Positions 22,872-30,959 of a stretch of 34,575 bases of DNA are shown here, in pieces (the stretch's first letter is position 1; the number at the start of each line of letters is the position of its first letter). This DNA comes from Elusimicrobiota bacterium (lineage in GTDB: Bacteria; Elusimicrobiota; Elusimicrobia; UBA1565; UBA9628): assembly GCA_030696455.1 (NCBI GenBank), contig JAUYSH010000071.1:1-34575 (forward strand), read 5' to 3'. The translations under genes were made by a program, and so were the position numbers. Below the pieces are notes generated by a model. The model saw only the letters and a list, made by a program, of their open reading frames with translations. It made no database searches and was not told where the DNA came from.

Positions 22872-24797
22872 ATGCGGCCCCCTCTTACCCTACCGCTGTT
22901 TCTTACCTTAATTGCCTTCGCAGGACCGGCCGGCGCCCAGGTCAAGACGAACGCGGGGGCGGAGACCGCGGCCGGTACGGCGGGCTCGGCCGGCGCTTCT
23001 CTTAATGCCGGCGGCGTGGCCCCGATCGGCCTGACGGGAAGCCAGGTCTCCCCTCTCTCCCTGTCGGGAGCCCTATCCCCGGCCTTGGCGCCCCCGGCGG
23101 CCTCCCCGCACCAGGGACTCGCCGCCTCGGCCCTGGCCCCGTCCGTCCGGCCCGCCGCCGCGGCCTCGGAGAAGCCCGCCAAGGCGGCGGCGCCGGCCGC
23201 CGTCGCGGCCCGCGACGCCCCCGCCATCGACCCGTCCGCGGCCCCCGCCGCGGCCGTCGCGGCCCCCCCGGTCTTCTTCCTTTTCGAGCTCGGCAAGCTC
23301 GGCGTCCCGGAAGGCCTGCAGACCCGCCTATACGATTTCCTCACCCAACGCCACCCCGGCGACCAGAACATGATCTACCACGGCATGGGCCACAGCCGGG
23401 AGGTAGCGAACCTGGCCGCCCACCTCGTCGCGGATGCGGCGCTTCCCGCCGAGAAGAAGATCCTGCTGATCCTGGCCGCCGCGCTGCACGATGTGGACCC
23501 AAACCGGGCCGCGAACTCCCCGGCCCGGGTCTTCGCGACGCTCGAGCATCTGGACAAGGACGACGAGGCCCGGGCCTTGCTCCTGGATTTCGGCGGCGCC
23601 TACGGCTTTACGGCCGCCCAGGTCAAGGCCCTGATCATGGCCACCGACTTCGACCTGGACCCCGCCAGGATGAAGGAGAAGCAGGACGCCTTCGCCCAGG
23701 CCGCGGCCGAGGCCTTCCCCTCCGAGCCGGCCTGGGCCCTGACCTGGGGCAGGCGCCTGGCCTTCGCCGACCAAACCTCCTCCTACGTGGGCACCATCGC
23801 CGACGCCCGTAAGCGCGTCGAAGGCCTGGCCCTCGAGATCCGCACCCAACTCCAGGCCATCGGCAAGGGCCCGGGGCCGAGCGACGAGGTCATACTCGCC
23901 GGCACCTACAAGTTCCTGAGCAACCTCCGCAAAGACAGCGCGCTGTTCGCCCTGCTCCCTCAAGACCAGCGGGCGAACTTCGACGCCGTGCGCCATTACT
24001 TCGAGGCCCGTCAGACGCCCGAGTCCTGGCAGGCCGAGTCCGCGCCCATGCCCGCGCGCGCGCCCCCCGTCAACCCCGATGCGGCCTCCGCCCGCCGCTT
24101 CATCGCCGGCATCATGGGCGGCCTGCGGGCCCCCACGGAGCGGGAGACGGATTCGCTTCTGGGCGACTGGCTGGATGAGCAAGGCATCCCCAAGGAATCC
24201 CCTCGAGCCGCCGCCGTGCGGGGCGAGCTGCTCCCCGGCAAAGCCAGGGCCGAGCTCGACGTCGCCGCAAGCCTTCACCCCAAGCTGCGCCGCCACGCCG
24301 CCCTGCTGATCCGCCTCGCCTCAGAGAACAAGGCCACCGTGGCGCACATCGAGTCCGTGATGTCCAAGCGCGGCCTGCTCGCGATGCTCGACGCCGTCCC
24401 GGACTCCCGCCTCGAAAACCAGATCGAGATGGCCCTGACCAACGACGAGCTCGACCGGGCCGTCGCCAAGTACCCCGACAACGCCCAGGGCGAGCTGATG
24501 CGCGCCGTGGCGGGCACGATGGCGACGAAGGGCGGCAAGTCCGTCGAGGAGGTCGCGCGCGACGGAGTGTTCCTATACGCCGACTTCCACGGGACCACCT
24601 TCGCCCGCGGCTACGCCAGCCGCGACCCCGACATCCAACAGCACACGATCGCCTTCTACGTCACCCGCAAGGACGGCAAATGGCGCATCGACGGCTACCG
24701 CCAGAAGAAATCCAGCCGCACGTCCGACGCCGCCTACATCGACGGGCTGAAGTCCTGGCTGCGCAAGGGCGGCATCCCCTCCTCCGACCTGCTGTAG
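22872..24797 (+). CDS. Exported HD-domain protein with cyclic-nucleotide-phosphodiesterase-like motifs
   Basis: The 641-residue protein has a signal peptide (MRPPLTLPLFLTLIAFAGPAGA), a low-complexity Ala/Pro/Gly-rich region (about residues 25-130), then an HD-type metal phosphohydrolase domain. Visible metal-binding candidates are H170 and H174 (YHGMGHS), H206-D207 (AALHDVDP), D259 (IMATDFD) and D300 (FADQTS), in the order seen in class I cyclic nucleotide phosphodiesterases (YHNxxH, HDxDH, ATD, AD). A C-terminal region (about 400-641) has no recognised domain. HD phosphohydrolases are usually cytoplasmic, so export is unusual; the substrate is unknown and could be extracellular nucleotides or a different phosphoester. 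It is leaderless by promoter position. Confidence 0.75.
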   Translation: MRPPLTLPLFLTLIAFAGPAGAQVKTNAGAETAAGTAGSAGASLNAGGVAPIGLTGSQVSPLSLSGALSPALAPPAASPHQGLAASALAPSVRPAAAASEKPAKAAAPAAVAARDAPAIDPSAAPAAAVAAPPVFFLFELGKLGVPEGLQTRLYDFLTQRHPGDQNMIYHGMGHSREVANLAAHLVADAALPAEKKILLILAAALHDVDPNRAANSPARVFATLEHLDKDDEARALLLDFGGAYGFTAAQVKALIMATDFDLDPARMKEKQDAFAQAAAEAFPSEPAWALTWGRRLAFADQTSSYVGTIADARKRVEGLALEIRTQLQAIGKGPGPSDEVILAGTYKFLSNLRKDSALFALLPQDQRANFDAVRHYFEARQTPESWQAESAPMPARAPPVNPDAASARRFIAGIMGGLRAPTERETDSLLGDWLDEQGIPKESPRAAAVRGELLPGKARAELDVAASLHPKLRRHAALLIRLASENKATVAHIESVMSKRGLLAMLDAVPDSRLENQIEMALTNDELDRAVAKYPDNAQGELMRAVAGTMATKGGKSVEEVARDGVFLYADFHGTTFARGYASRDPDIQQHTIAFYVTRKDGKWRIDGYRQKKSSRTSDAAYIDGLKSWLRKGGIPSSDLL

Positions 24798-24809
24798 GCG
24801 ACCGCCTCC

Positions 24810-24837
24810 GGTGCCAGGCCAACCGGAATATGCGTTA
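24810..24837. repeat. Left arm of an imperfect 28-bp inverted repeat around the YchJ-like gene
   Basis: GGTGCCAGGCCAACCGG heads this arm, which matches the reverse complement of 25386-25413 at 24 of 28 positions; all four differences are A/T exchanges. Its inner end includes the TAA stop of the YchJ-like gene (24835-24837). It shares its first 11 bases with the 32-bp inverted repeat at 14749. Confidence 0.8.
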
Positions 24838-25332
24838 TTTACCGTGGCACTTCTTGAACTTTTTGCCGGAGCCGCAGTGGCAGGGATCGTTGCGGCCGAC
24901 GTCGGGACCGGTGTTGACGTGGGTCTCCGGCTTCGGAGACTTGCCGTCGACGAACAGCCAATTCGAGCCCTCCTTGCGGAAGGTCGCGATCTCGTGGTGC
25001 TCGTAGTCCTGGCCGTTCTGCGAGAAGCCGGCGATGAAGCTGACGATGCCGGTCTGATCCTCGGGACCGCCGTCCTTGGTGGCGACGACGGCGAGGCCCT
25101 TCCAAGCCGAGTCCTTCGCCCACTTCTCGGAGGCCTTGCGGTCGAAGTCGGCGCGGCTCTCGGGCGCATGGGTCTTCTCGATGAAGTCGATCTTGCCGGT
25201 CGCGTAGCTCGTGTAGCGCGCACGCATCAGGGCCTCGGCGGTCGGGGCCGCGGTCTTCCCTGTGATGTACGGCTCGCAGCACGCGGAGTAGGGCTTGTTG
25301 CTCTGGCAGGGACAGTCGGTGGTCGCGGTCAT
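24835..25332 (-). CDS. YchJ-like protein with SEC-C motifs at both ends
   Basis: The 165-residue protein begins with a cysteine-rich SEC-C-like motif ([19 protein letters not shown]), followed by an NTF2-like core of the YchJ/UPF0225 type ([56 protein letters not shown]) and ends with a second SEC-C zinc motif ([20 protein letters not shown]). SEC-C is the zinc-binding motif of SecA and is found alone in many small proteins; the family has no established function. ATG 25332 follows a TAAAAT hexamer by six bases, so the mRNA is predicted to be leaderless. The whole transcription unit is bracketed by inverted repeats, which hints at a mobile or duplicated origin. Confidence 0.92.
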   Translation of the reverse strand: MTATTDCPCQSNKPYSACCEPYITGKTAAPTAEALMRARYTSYATGKIDFIEKTHAPESRADFDRKASEKWAKDSAWKGLAVVATKDGGPEDQTGIVSFIAGFSQNGQDYEHHEIATFRKEGSNWLFVDGKSPKPETHVNTGPDVGRNDPCHCGSGKKFKKCHGK

Positions 25333-25338
25333 GCGGGG

Positions 25339-25344
25339 ATTTTA
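25339..25344 (-). promoter_or_regulatory. -10 hexamer of the YchJ-like gene
   Basis: TAAAAT on the minus strand is six bases before ATG 25332, predicting a leaderless transcript. No clear -35 is seen. The promoter is inside the unit bracketed by inverted repeats, so the gene carries its own expression signal. Confidence 0.5.
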
Positions 25345-25375
25345 ACACATCCGCGGGAACTACGGTCTTTCGGTG

Positions 25376-25413
25376 GGCCTGGCACTTACGCAAATACCGG
25401 TAGGCCTGGCACC
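25376..25413. repeat. Right arm of the inverted repeat, with a tandem second core
   Basis: GGCCTGGCAC occurs twice in the same orientation, at 25376-25385 and 25403-25412. The segment 25386-25413 is the right arm matching 24810-24837. It ends at the first base of the TAG stop of the flavoprotein gene, so the element fills the gap between that gene and the YchJ-like promoter. Confidence 0.8.
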
Positions 25414-26597
25414 TAAATGGATTCTCCCGCCGCGCGGCCGGAGGCCCAGGCCCACTGGTAGTTGAAGCCGCCGAGCCAGCCGGTGACGTCGACGACCTCG
25501 CCGATGAAGTACAAGCCGGGGGCTTTGCGGGCCTCCATGGTCTTCGACGAGAGCTCGGAGGTGTCGACGCCGCCGCGGGTGACCTCGGCCTTGCCGTAGC
25601 CGACGGTGCCCGCGGGGACGAAGCGCCAGTCCTGGAGCTTCTCGCAGAAAGCGGCGAGCTCCTTCTTCGGGTAGTTGCCCATGTCGAGGGCGTCGGGCAG
25701 GTATAGGTCGCAGAAGCGCTCGGCGAGGCGCTTGGGCACGAGGGCGGCCATCTGGTTCTTGATCTCGAGCTTGTTGCCCTTGCGCGAGGCGAACCACTCC
25801 ATCAGCTCCTCGCGCCGCAGCGCGGGGATGAAGTCGATGCGGACCTCGACGCCCGGCTTCCAATGCAAAGACGCCTGGAGCGCGACCGGGCCGCTGAAGC
25901 CGGCGTGGGTGAAGAGCAGATTCTCGCGGAACGCGACGCCGTTCGTCGTCATCGTCGCGTCGAGGGCGATGCCGGAGAAGCCCTCGAGGCGCGCGCGGTC
26001 GGCGTCGCTGAAGACGAAGCCGTCGAGGGCGGGCGCGCGCGGTACGATCTTGAGGCCGAACTGCTTGGCGATGTCGTAGCCGACCGGGGTCGCGCCGAAT
26101 TTCGGGAACGACAGGCCGCCGGTGGCGACCACGAGCTTAGGCGCCGTGAAGACGCCCTGCTCCGTGGTCACGGAGTAAAGGGTCTCGATTTTTTCGACGG
26201 ACAGAACCTTGTGCCTTTGAAGAATCCCGGCGCCCGCTTCGCGGGCGCTGTTCACCAACATGTCGATGATCTGCTGCGCGGAGCCGTCGCAGAAGAGCTG
26301 GCCGTGCTTCCGTTCGTGATAGGCGATGCCGTGCGCCTCGACCATCGCGATGAAGTCCTCGGGGGGGAAGCGCGACAGGGCGGACTTGGCGAAGTGCGGG
26401 TTCTCCGAGACGAAGTTGTCCGCGCTCACCTCGCGGTTCGTGAAGTTGCAGCGCCCGCCGCCGGAGATGATGAGCTTGCCGCCGGGCTTGGCCGCGTGGT
26501 CGAGCACGGCGACCTTGCGGCCGCGCCGGGCCGCGGTGAGCGCGCACATCAGGCCCGCTCCGCCCGACCCGAGGATGAGCGCGTCGAGGTCCTTCAC
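25413..26597 (-). CDS. HI0933/BaiN-type FAD-dependent oxidoreductase
   Basis: The 394-residue protein starts with an FAD-binding Rossmann motif (LDALILGSGGAGLMCALTAARRGRKVAVLD), then the family-specific PGGKLIISGGGRCNFTN, and ends with the HI0933-type GGVDTSELSSKTMEARKAPGLYFIGEVVDVTGWLGGFNYQWAWASGRAAGESI. The middle has FARENLLFTHAGFSGPVAL-like strands. Members of this family are flavoproteins, including the bile-acid-modifying BaiN, but most have no known substrate. GTG at 26597 overlaps the hydrolase stop (GTGA), which also removes a spurious 59-residue N-terminal extension that lies inside the hydrolase gene. It probably is co-transcribed with the dienelactone-hydrolase-like gene. Confidence 0.93.
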   Translation of the reverse strand: MKDLDALILGSGGAGLMCALTAARRGRKVAVLDHAAKPGGKLIISGGGRCNFTNREVSADNFVSENPHFAKSALSRFPPEDFIAMVEAHGIAYHERKHGQLFCDGSAQQIIDMLVNSAREAGAGILQRHKVLSVEKIETLYSVTTEQGVFTAPKLVVATGGLSFPKFGATPVGYDIAKQFGLKIVPRAPALDGFVFSDADRARLEGFSGIALDATMTTNGVAFRENLLFTHAGFSGPVALQASLHWKPGVEVRIDFIPALRREELMEWFASRKGNKLEIKNQMAALVPKRLAERFCDLYLPDALDMGNYPKKELAAFCEKLQDWRFVPAGTVGYGKAEVTRGGVDTSELSSKTMEARKAPGLYFIGEVVDVTGWLGGFNYQWAWASGRAAGESI

Positions 26598-27322
26598 GCC
26601 TTGAGCCGCCGGCTCAGGAAGCCGGAAAGCTCGCCCCAGACCCGCTTCTGGTCGTCGGGGCTCAGGTCCTTGAAATTCATGGTCAGGACCGAGTGCTTGG
26701 ATCCCGGCACCACGACTTCGCGGAAACGATCCTCGAAGCCGGCGCGGAGCGTGTCGAAGCGCGCCTTGCGGCACAGGGAATCCTCCTCGAAGCGCAGGCC
26801 GAGCACGGGGATGTTCTCGTCTTTGGAACGCTTGACCGCGTTATCCCATTCCGTCTCGGGTATGCCCAAGGCCGAATCGCTGTAGGAGGAAGAGGGCTGG
26901 CACAGCACCGGCGCGATGAGCTCCTTGTCCATCATGAGCGACAGCGCGAAGCGTCCGGTGAAGCACATGCCGATGGCCGCCACGCCCTTGCCGCCGCGCT
27001 CGGCGAAGGCCTTGCGCGACAGCGCGCGCAGCCAGTCGGCGGCGGGGCTCTTGCCGTGGGTGCTGAGCACGCTGAATTCCTTCCACACGCAGGCCCACAG
27101 GACCGGCTTGACGCCGTAGTTGGTCATCGGCTCGCCGAACAGCAGGGGCATGTAGACGGAGTAGCCTTCGGCGGCGATCTTTCGTCCGAGCTCGACGCAC
27201 TCGGGGACCATGCCGGGCAGTTCGTGGATGAGCACGACGGCGGGGCCGGAGCCGGCGCGGTACACGGGCTTCGAAACGCCTCCGGCGGTGAAGTCGCGGC
27301 GCTCGAATCCGGGCAGTTCCAT
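26594..27322 (-). CDS. Dienelactone hydrolase family protein
   Basis: The 242-residue protein is an alpha/beta hydrolase of the DLH type: PAVVLIHELPGM with E34, a nucleophile elbow GMCFTG with C120, and candidate acid D181 and base H210 (GSKHSVLT). DLH uses a Cys-Asp-His triad, and the Cys in GxCxG is the family mark. Substrate is unknown; many homologues hydrolyse small esters or lactones. No signal peptide is present. Upstream, TATACT lies five bases before the ATG at 27322, divergent to alaS, and the stop overlaps the flavoprotein start, so it heads the minus-strand operon. Confidence 0.9.
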   Translation of the reverse strand: MELPGFERRDFTAGGVSKPVYRAGSGPAVVLIHELPGMVPECVELGRKIAAEGYSVYMPLLFGEPMTNYGVKPVLWACVWKEFSVLSTHGKSPAADWLRALSRKAFAERGGKGVAAIGMCFTGRFALSLMMDKELIAPVLCQPSSSYSDSALGIPETEWDNAVKRSKDENIPVLGLRFEEDSLCRKARFDTLRAGFEDRFREVVVPGSKHSVLTMNFKDLSPDDQKRVWGELSGFLSRRLKA

Positions 27323-27327
27323 GAGGC

Positions 27328-27380
27328 AGTATACATCTGACGGCGCCGTCAGTCGACCCCGCGACGCGAAAAGCTATAAT
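27328..27380. promoter_or_regulatory. Divergent promoters of the hydrolase operon and alaS with shared -35 palindrome
   Basis: Minus strand: TATACT (27333-27328) ends five bases before ATG 27322. Plus strand: TATAAT (27375-27380) ends nine bases before ATG 27390. Candidate -35 elements are TCGACT (minus, 27356-27351) and TCGACC (plus, 27353-27358), each at four of six matches, overlapping on the palindrome GTCGAC. Competition between the two is possible. Neither gene has a Shine-Dalgarno site. Confidence 0.55.
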
Positions 27381-27389
27381 CAATCCCCC

Positions 27390-29975
27390 ATGAAGACCAG
27401 CTCCCAGCTCCGCTCCGGCTATCTCGATTTCTTCGTCAAGAACGGCCACACCCTCAAGGCCTCCGCGCCGATCGTCCCCCAAGGGGACGCGACGCTCATG
27501 TTCAACTCGGCCGGCATGGTGCCGTTCAAGCCGTACTTCCTCCAGCTCAAGACCGACCTCAGCCGCGCCACCTCGTCGCAGAAGTGCTTCCGCACGACGG
27601 ACATCGAGCGCGTCGGCACGACCTTGCGCCACATGACGTTCTTCGAGATGCTCGGCAATTTCTCGTTCGGCGACTATTTCAAGCAGGAAGCCGTGTTCTG
27701 GGCGTGGGAGTACCTGACCAAGGACGTCGGCCTCGACCCCAAGCGCCTCTACCCCACCGTTTTCAAGGAGGACGACGAGGCCGTCGAGCTGTGGAAGAAG
27801 GTCGGCGCCCCGAACGCCGCCGTGCGCCTGGGCGAGGACACCAACTTCTGGAACATGGGCCCGACGGGACCGTGCGGCCCGTGCTCGGAGATCTACTACG
27901 ACCTCGGGCCCGAGTTCGCCTCGGGCATGGACGACTTCGTCGGCGGCGACGGCGACCGCTACATCGAGATCTGGAACCTCGTGTTCACCGGGTTCGACCG
28001 CCAGCCCGACGGCAGTTTGAAGCCCTTGGCGAGACCCTGCATAGACACCGGCATGGGCCTCGAGCGCCTCGCGTTCTGCGCGCAGGGCACCAAGTCCCCC
28101 TTCCACACGGACCTGTTCGCGCCGATCGTCGACAAGGCCGCCGGGATCATCGGCGCCGACCCCAAAGACCCCGAGCACGCCCTGGGCTTTCGCGTGATCG
28201 CCGACCACGCGCGCGCGGCGACCATGCTGATGAGCGAGGGCATCATCCCCTCCAACGTCGAGCGCGGCTACGTGCTGCGCCGCCTCGTGCGCCGCGCGGC
28301 GCGCTACGGCCAGCTGATGGGCTTCGACCGCCCGTTCCTGCACCTCCTCGTGCCCGAGGCGATCGAGATCTTCGCGCCGGGCTACCCCGAGCTGCGCGCG
28401 GCCTCCGAGCAGGTGCAGGCCGTGATGAAGACCGAGGAGGCCAAGTTCCTCGAGACGCTCCACGCCGGCGAGGGCGAGCTGAAGAAAGCCCTCGAGAAGG
28501 CGGGCAAGACCTTGTCGGGCGAAGCCGCCTTCCGGCTTTACGAGACGTTCGGGTTCCCCCTCGAGATGACGAAGGAGATCAGCGCCGCCGAAGGCGTCGC
28601 CGTCGATGAAGCCGGCTTCAAGGCCGCGCAAGAGAAAGCCGTGGATATCGCGCGCGCGTCCTGGAAAGGCTCCGGCGAGAAGAACCTGACGGCGCTCGTG
28701 TCGACGGCGCCGAAGACGGAATTCCTCGGCTACGCGCGGGACGAGACCAAGGCCAAGGTCGTCGCGTCGGCGCCCGGCATGGCCGCCTTCGACAAGACGA
28801 GCTTTTACGCCGAGGGCGGCGGCCAGGTCGGAGACACGGGGGACATCGTTTCGGCCGACGGCACGACGGTCCTCGCGCGGGTTCTCGATACACAAAAACA
28901 AAACGACGTTTTCGTGCATCTCGTGGATGCATCCACGACCCTCCCGCTGGGGACGGAGGTCATCCTTCGCGTGGACGCCGAGCGCCGGGCGCGCATCAAG
29001 CCCCACCACACCGCGACGCACCTGATGAACGAGGCGCTCAAGCGCGTGCTCGGCGGGAGCATCCGCCAGGCCGGCTCTTATGTCGGACCGGATAAGCTCC
29101 GCTTCGACTTCACGCATCCCAAGGCCATCTCGCCGGAAGAGCTCAGGAAGATCGAGGATATCGTCAACGCCGAGATCAAGGCGGCGCACCCCGTCGCGGC
29201 GCAGTGCCACCCCGTCGCCAGGGTCGCCGAGTTCGGCGCCACCTCGCTCCTGGGCGAAGACTACGGCGCCGAGCCCCGCTTCCTGCTCATCGGCCCCAAG
29301 GCCTGGGCGGAGCCGAAGAACCGCTTCAGCCTGGAGCTGTGCGGCGGCGTGCATGTCGACAACACCTCGGAGATCCTGGCGTTCAAGATCGTCAAGGAAT
29401 CCTCGGCGTCCTCGGGCGTGCGCCGCATCGAGGCGCTCGCGGGCAAGGCCGTCGAGGAATTCGCGGCCTCCCAGCAGGCGGCGAAGCTCAAGGCCGAGAG
29501 CGAGGCCGGCGCCAAGGCCGAGGCGGTCGCCGGGCAGATCCGCGCGCTCGGCGGCAAGGCCGAGGCCTCCGAGGGCCTCAAGGCGCTCGAGAACAAGCTC
29601 GGGCAGCTCAAGGCGGCCAAGCTCGCCGCCCAGGCGGAGGCCGGCAAGAAGATCGTCGAGGTGAAGGGCTTCAAGCTCGTCCTGCAGCGCCTGGACGGCG
29701 CGGACCCCAAATCCTTGCGAGGCTTGTCCGACAAGATCAAGGCCGAGGTCGGCTCCGGCCTCGTGTTCCTCGCCGCGCCCGGCGAGGGGAAGCTCTCGTT
29801 CGTGCTGGCCGCGACGCCGGACATGGCGGGCAAGGGCGTGGACGCGTCCAAGATCGCCAAGGCCTTCGCCGCCGCGCACGGCGGCTCGGCGGGAGGCCGC
29901 GCGGACTTCGCCCAAGGCGGCGCCGCGGACGGAGATTGGGACAAAGCCGTGGAGAGCCTCACGGCCCTCATCTAG
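27390..29975 (+). CDS. alaS: Alanyl-tRNA synthetase
   Basis: AlaRS charges tRNA-Ala and edits mischarged serine and glycine. The 861-residue chain has the class II catalytic domain (SSQKCFRTTDIERVGTTLRHMTFFEMLGNFSFGDYFK, TGPCGPCSEIYYD, GMGLERLA), the editing domain with the zinc ligands HHTATH (HxxxH, about residue 538) and CGGVH (CxxxH, about residue 650), and a C-terminal coiled-coil/oligomerisation domain (KAESEAGAKAEAVAGQIRALGGK...). The start ATG at 27390 is chosen by the family N-terminus and by its position after TATAAT; a frame extension to 27210 is inside the divergent hydrolase gene. A small gene follows 14 bases after the stop and may be co-transcribed. Confidence 0.97.
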   Translation: MKTSSQLRSGYLDFFVKNGHTLKASAPIVPQGDATLMFNSAGMVPFKPYFLQLKTDLSRATSSQKCFRTTDIERVGTTLRHMTFFEMLGNFSFGDYFKQEAVFWAWEYLTKDVGLDPKRLYPTVFKEDDEAVELWKKVGAPNAAVRLGEDTNFWNMGPTGPCGPCSEIYYDLGPEFASGMDDFVGGDGDRYIEIWNLVFTGFDRQPDGSLKPLARPCIDTGMGLERLAFCAQGTKSPFHTDLFAPIVDKAAGIIGADPKDPEHALGFRVIADHARAATMLMSEGIIPSNVERGYVLRRLVRRAARYGQLMGFDRPFLHLLVPEAIEIFAPGYPELRAASEQVQAVMKTEEAKFLETLHAGEGELKKALEKAGKTLSGEAAFRLYETFGFPLEMTKEISAAEGVAVDEAGFKAAQEKAVDIARASWKGSGEKNLTALVSTAPKTEFLGYARDETKAKVVASAPGMAAFDKTSFYAEGGGQVGDTGDIVSADGTTVLARVLDTQKQNDVFVHLVDASTTLPLGTEVILRVDAERRARIKPHHTATHLMNEALKRVLGGSIRQAGSYVGPDKLRFDFTHPKAISPEELRKIEDIVNAEIKAAHPVAAQCHPVARVAEFGATSLLGEDYGAEPRFLLIGPKAWAEPKNRFSLELCGGVHVDNTSEILAFKIVKESSASSGVRRIEALAGKAVEEFAASQQAAKLKAESEAGAKAEAVAGQIRALGGKAEASEGLKALENKLGQLKAAKLAAQAEAGKKIVEVKGFKLVLQRLDGADPKSLRGLSDKIKAEVGSGLVFLAAPGEGKLSFVLAATPDMAGKGVDASKIAKAFAAAHGGSAGGRADFAQGGAADGDWDKAVESLTALI

Positions 29976-29989
29976 GAGAGAACGACGAC

Positions 29990-30259
29990 ATGAGCCTTTC
30001 GAAAGACATCGCCGCCCAGATCGACGCGGCGTACGACCACCGCGGACACGTGACGGTCGCCTTCACCGACGGGAAGACCATCGAGGGCTACCTGTTCAAC
30101 CGGGAGCACGCGCCGTTCCCGTCCGGGGAGGCGTACATCGAGGTGATCCCGAAGGACTCCGAGGAGCGCCTGCGCTTCCCGTCCGCGACGGTCAAGAGCA
30201 TCGCGCTCACCGGCAAGGACTTCGCCTCGCCGTTCGTCCCTCCCGCGAAGCAGCCTTAG
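29990..30259 (+). CDS. Small conserved-looking protein of unknown function
   Basis: The 89-residue protein has a good ribosome binding site (AGGAGAG, nine bases before the ATG) just after alaS. Its sequence alternates short beta strands (GHVTVAFTDGKTIEGYLFNRE, AYIEVIPKD, LRFPSATVKSIALTG), which fits a small beta-barrel such as an SH3- or Sm-like fold, but that is only a pattern judgement. The position after alaS suggests co-transcription. It ends one base before the convergent membrane protein gene. Confidence 0.8.
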   Translation: MSLSKDIAAQIDAAYDHRGHVTVAFTDGKTIEGYLFNREHAPFPSGEAYIEVIPKDSEERLRFPSATVKSIALTGKDFASPFVPPAKQP

Positions 30260-30260
30260 G

Positions 30261-30884
30261 TCAGCGCACGTTTCGCGTGGTCTCGGAGGCGGCCAAGGCC
30301 CCCCGGGACATGCGCGAGCCGACGCCGGGACGCGCCGCGGCCTCGGTGGGCGCGCGCGCGGCGGAACCGGGCGCGGATGCCGCCGAGTAAGCGGGCGTGT
30401 CGTCCGCGCCGTGAGCGGGCGCGGAGACGTTCATCACGGCGCTGGTCGTCTGGTCGCCCTTGCCGTACACCGTGAAATTCCTCAGCTCGCCCTTGAGGCC
30501 GCGCTTCCAGGTCTTTCCGGACTGCGGATCGGCGGGCACGTCGGTAAAGGCCGCCTCGGGGCGCTGCCCGGCCGCCTCCGGCGCTGGGAATACCGCCGCG
30601 ACCTCGCCCAGCGGGGGCGCGTCGAACACGGCGAGCATGCGGTCCTCATGGACCTTCGCTTCGACCGCCAAAGTGGGCACCTTGATGACGCGGGTCACGT
30701 TCGGAGATTCGAGCCCTTCCTGCGCGGTCGCCTGATGATGGCGCAGCGCCTGCCACAAGGATCCGCCGCCCGTCATGTCCACGAACACGACGGCGTAAAG
30801 TCCGACCGCGACGAGCGCGTAGCCCGCGGCGGTCTCGAGCGCTTCGGAGACGACGGTGAGCGCGGATTTCACTTTGGCGGTCAT
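30261..30884 (-). CDS. Single-pass membrane protein with disordered C-terminus, unknown function
   Basis: The 207-residue protein has one likely membrane segment (AAGYALVAVGLYAVVFVDM, about residues 19-37) and then a hydrophilic part with several short strands (RVIKVPTLAVEAKVHEDRMLAVFDAPPLGEVAAVF, ELRNFTVYGKG). The C-terminal 50 residues are rich in Ala, Pro, Ser and Thr. No domain is recognised. ATG 30884 is six bases after TATACT, with TTGCGC 17 bases further upstream, giving a clear promoter and a leaderless start. It is convergent with the small gene at 29990. Confidence 0.7.
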   Translation of the reverse strand: MTAKVKSALTVVSEALETAAGYALVAVGLYAVVFVDMTGGGSLWQALRHHQATAQEGLESPNVTRVIKVPTLAVEAKVHEDRMLAVFDAPPLGEVAAVFPAPEAAGQRPEAAFTDVPADPQSGKTWKRGLKGELRNFTVYGKGDQTTSAVMNVSAPAHGADDTPAYSAASAPGSAARAPTEAAARPGVGSRMSRGALAASETTRNVR

Positions 30885-30890
30885 GTTCTC

Positions 30891-30919
30891 AGTATAAGCC
30901 CGCGGAGGCGCGCGCGCAA
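30891..30919 (-). promoter_or_regulatory. Promoter of the single-pass membrane protein gene
   Basis: On the minus strand TTGCGC (30919-30914), a 17-base spacer and TATACT (30896-30891) precede ATG 30884 by six bases. The -35 keeps only TTG of the consensus, but the -10 is strong. Confidence 0.6.
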
Positions 30920-30959
30920 GGGGGCTTTGCCAACTTTTTACCCGCGAAACAAAGGGTTT

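Noticed and set aside
24841-24850. GTGGCAC near the left arm as another repeat core
   Set aside because: It encodes the CHGK end of the SEC-C motif and lacks the CCAGGC part.
26841-29915. 1024-residue minus-strand frame antisense to alaS and overlapping the hydrolase gene
   Set aside because: Shadow frame in G+C-rich DNA; alaS has all its motifs in the other frame.
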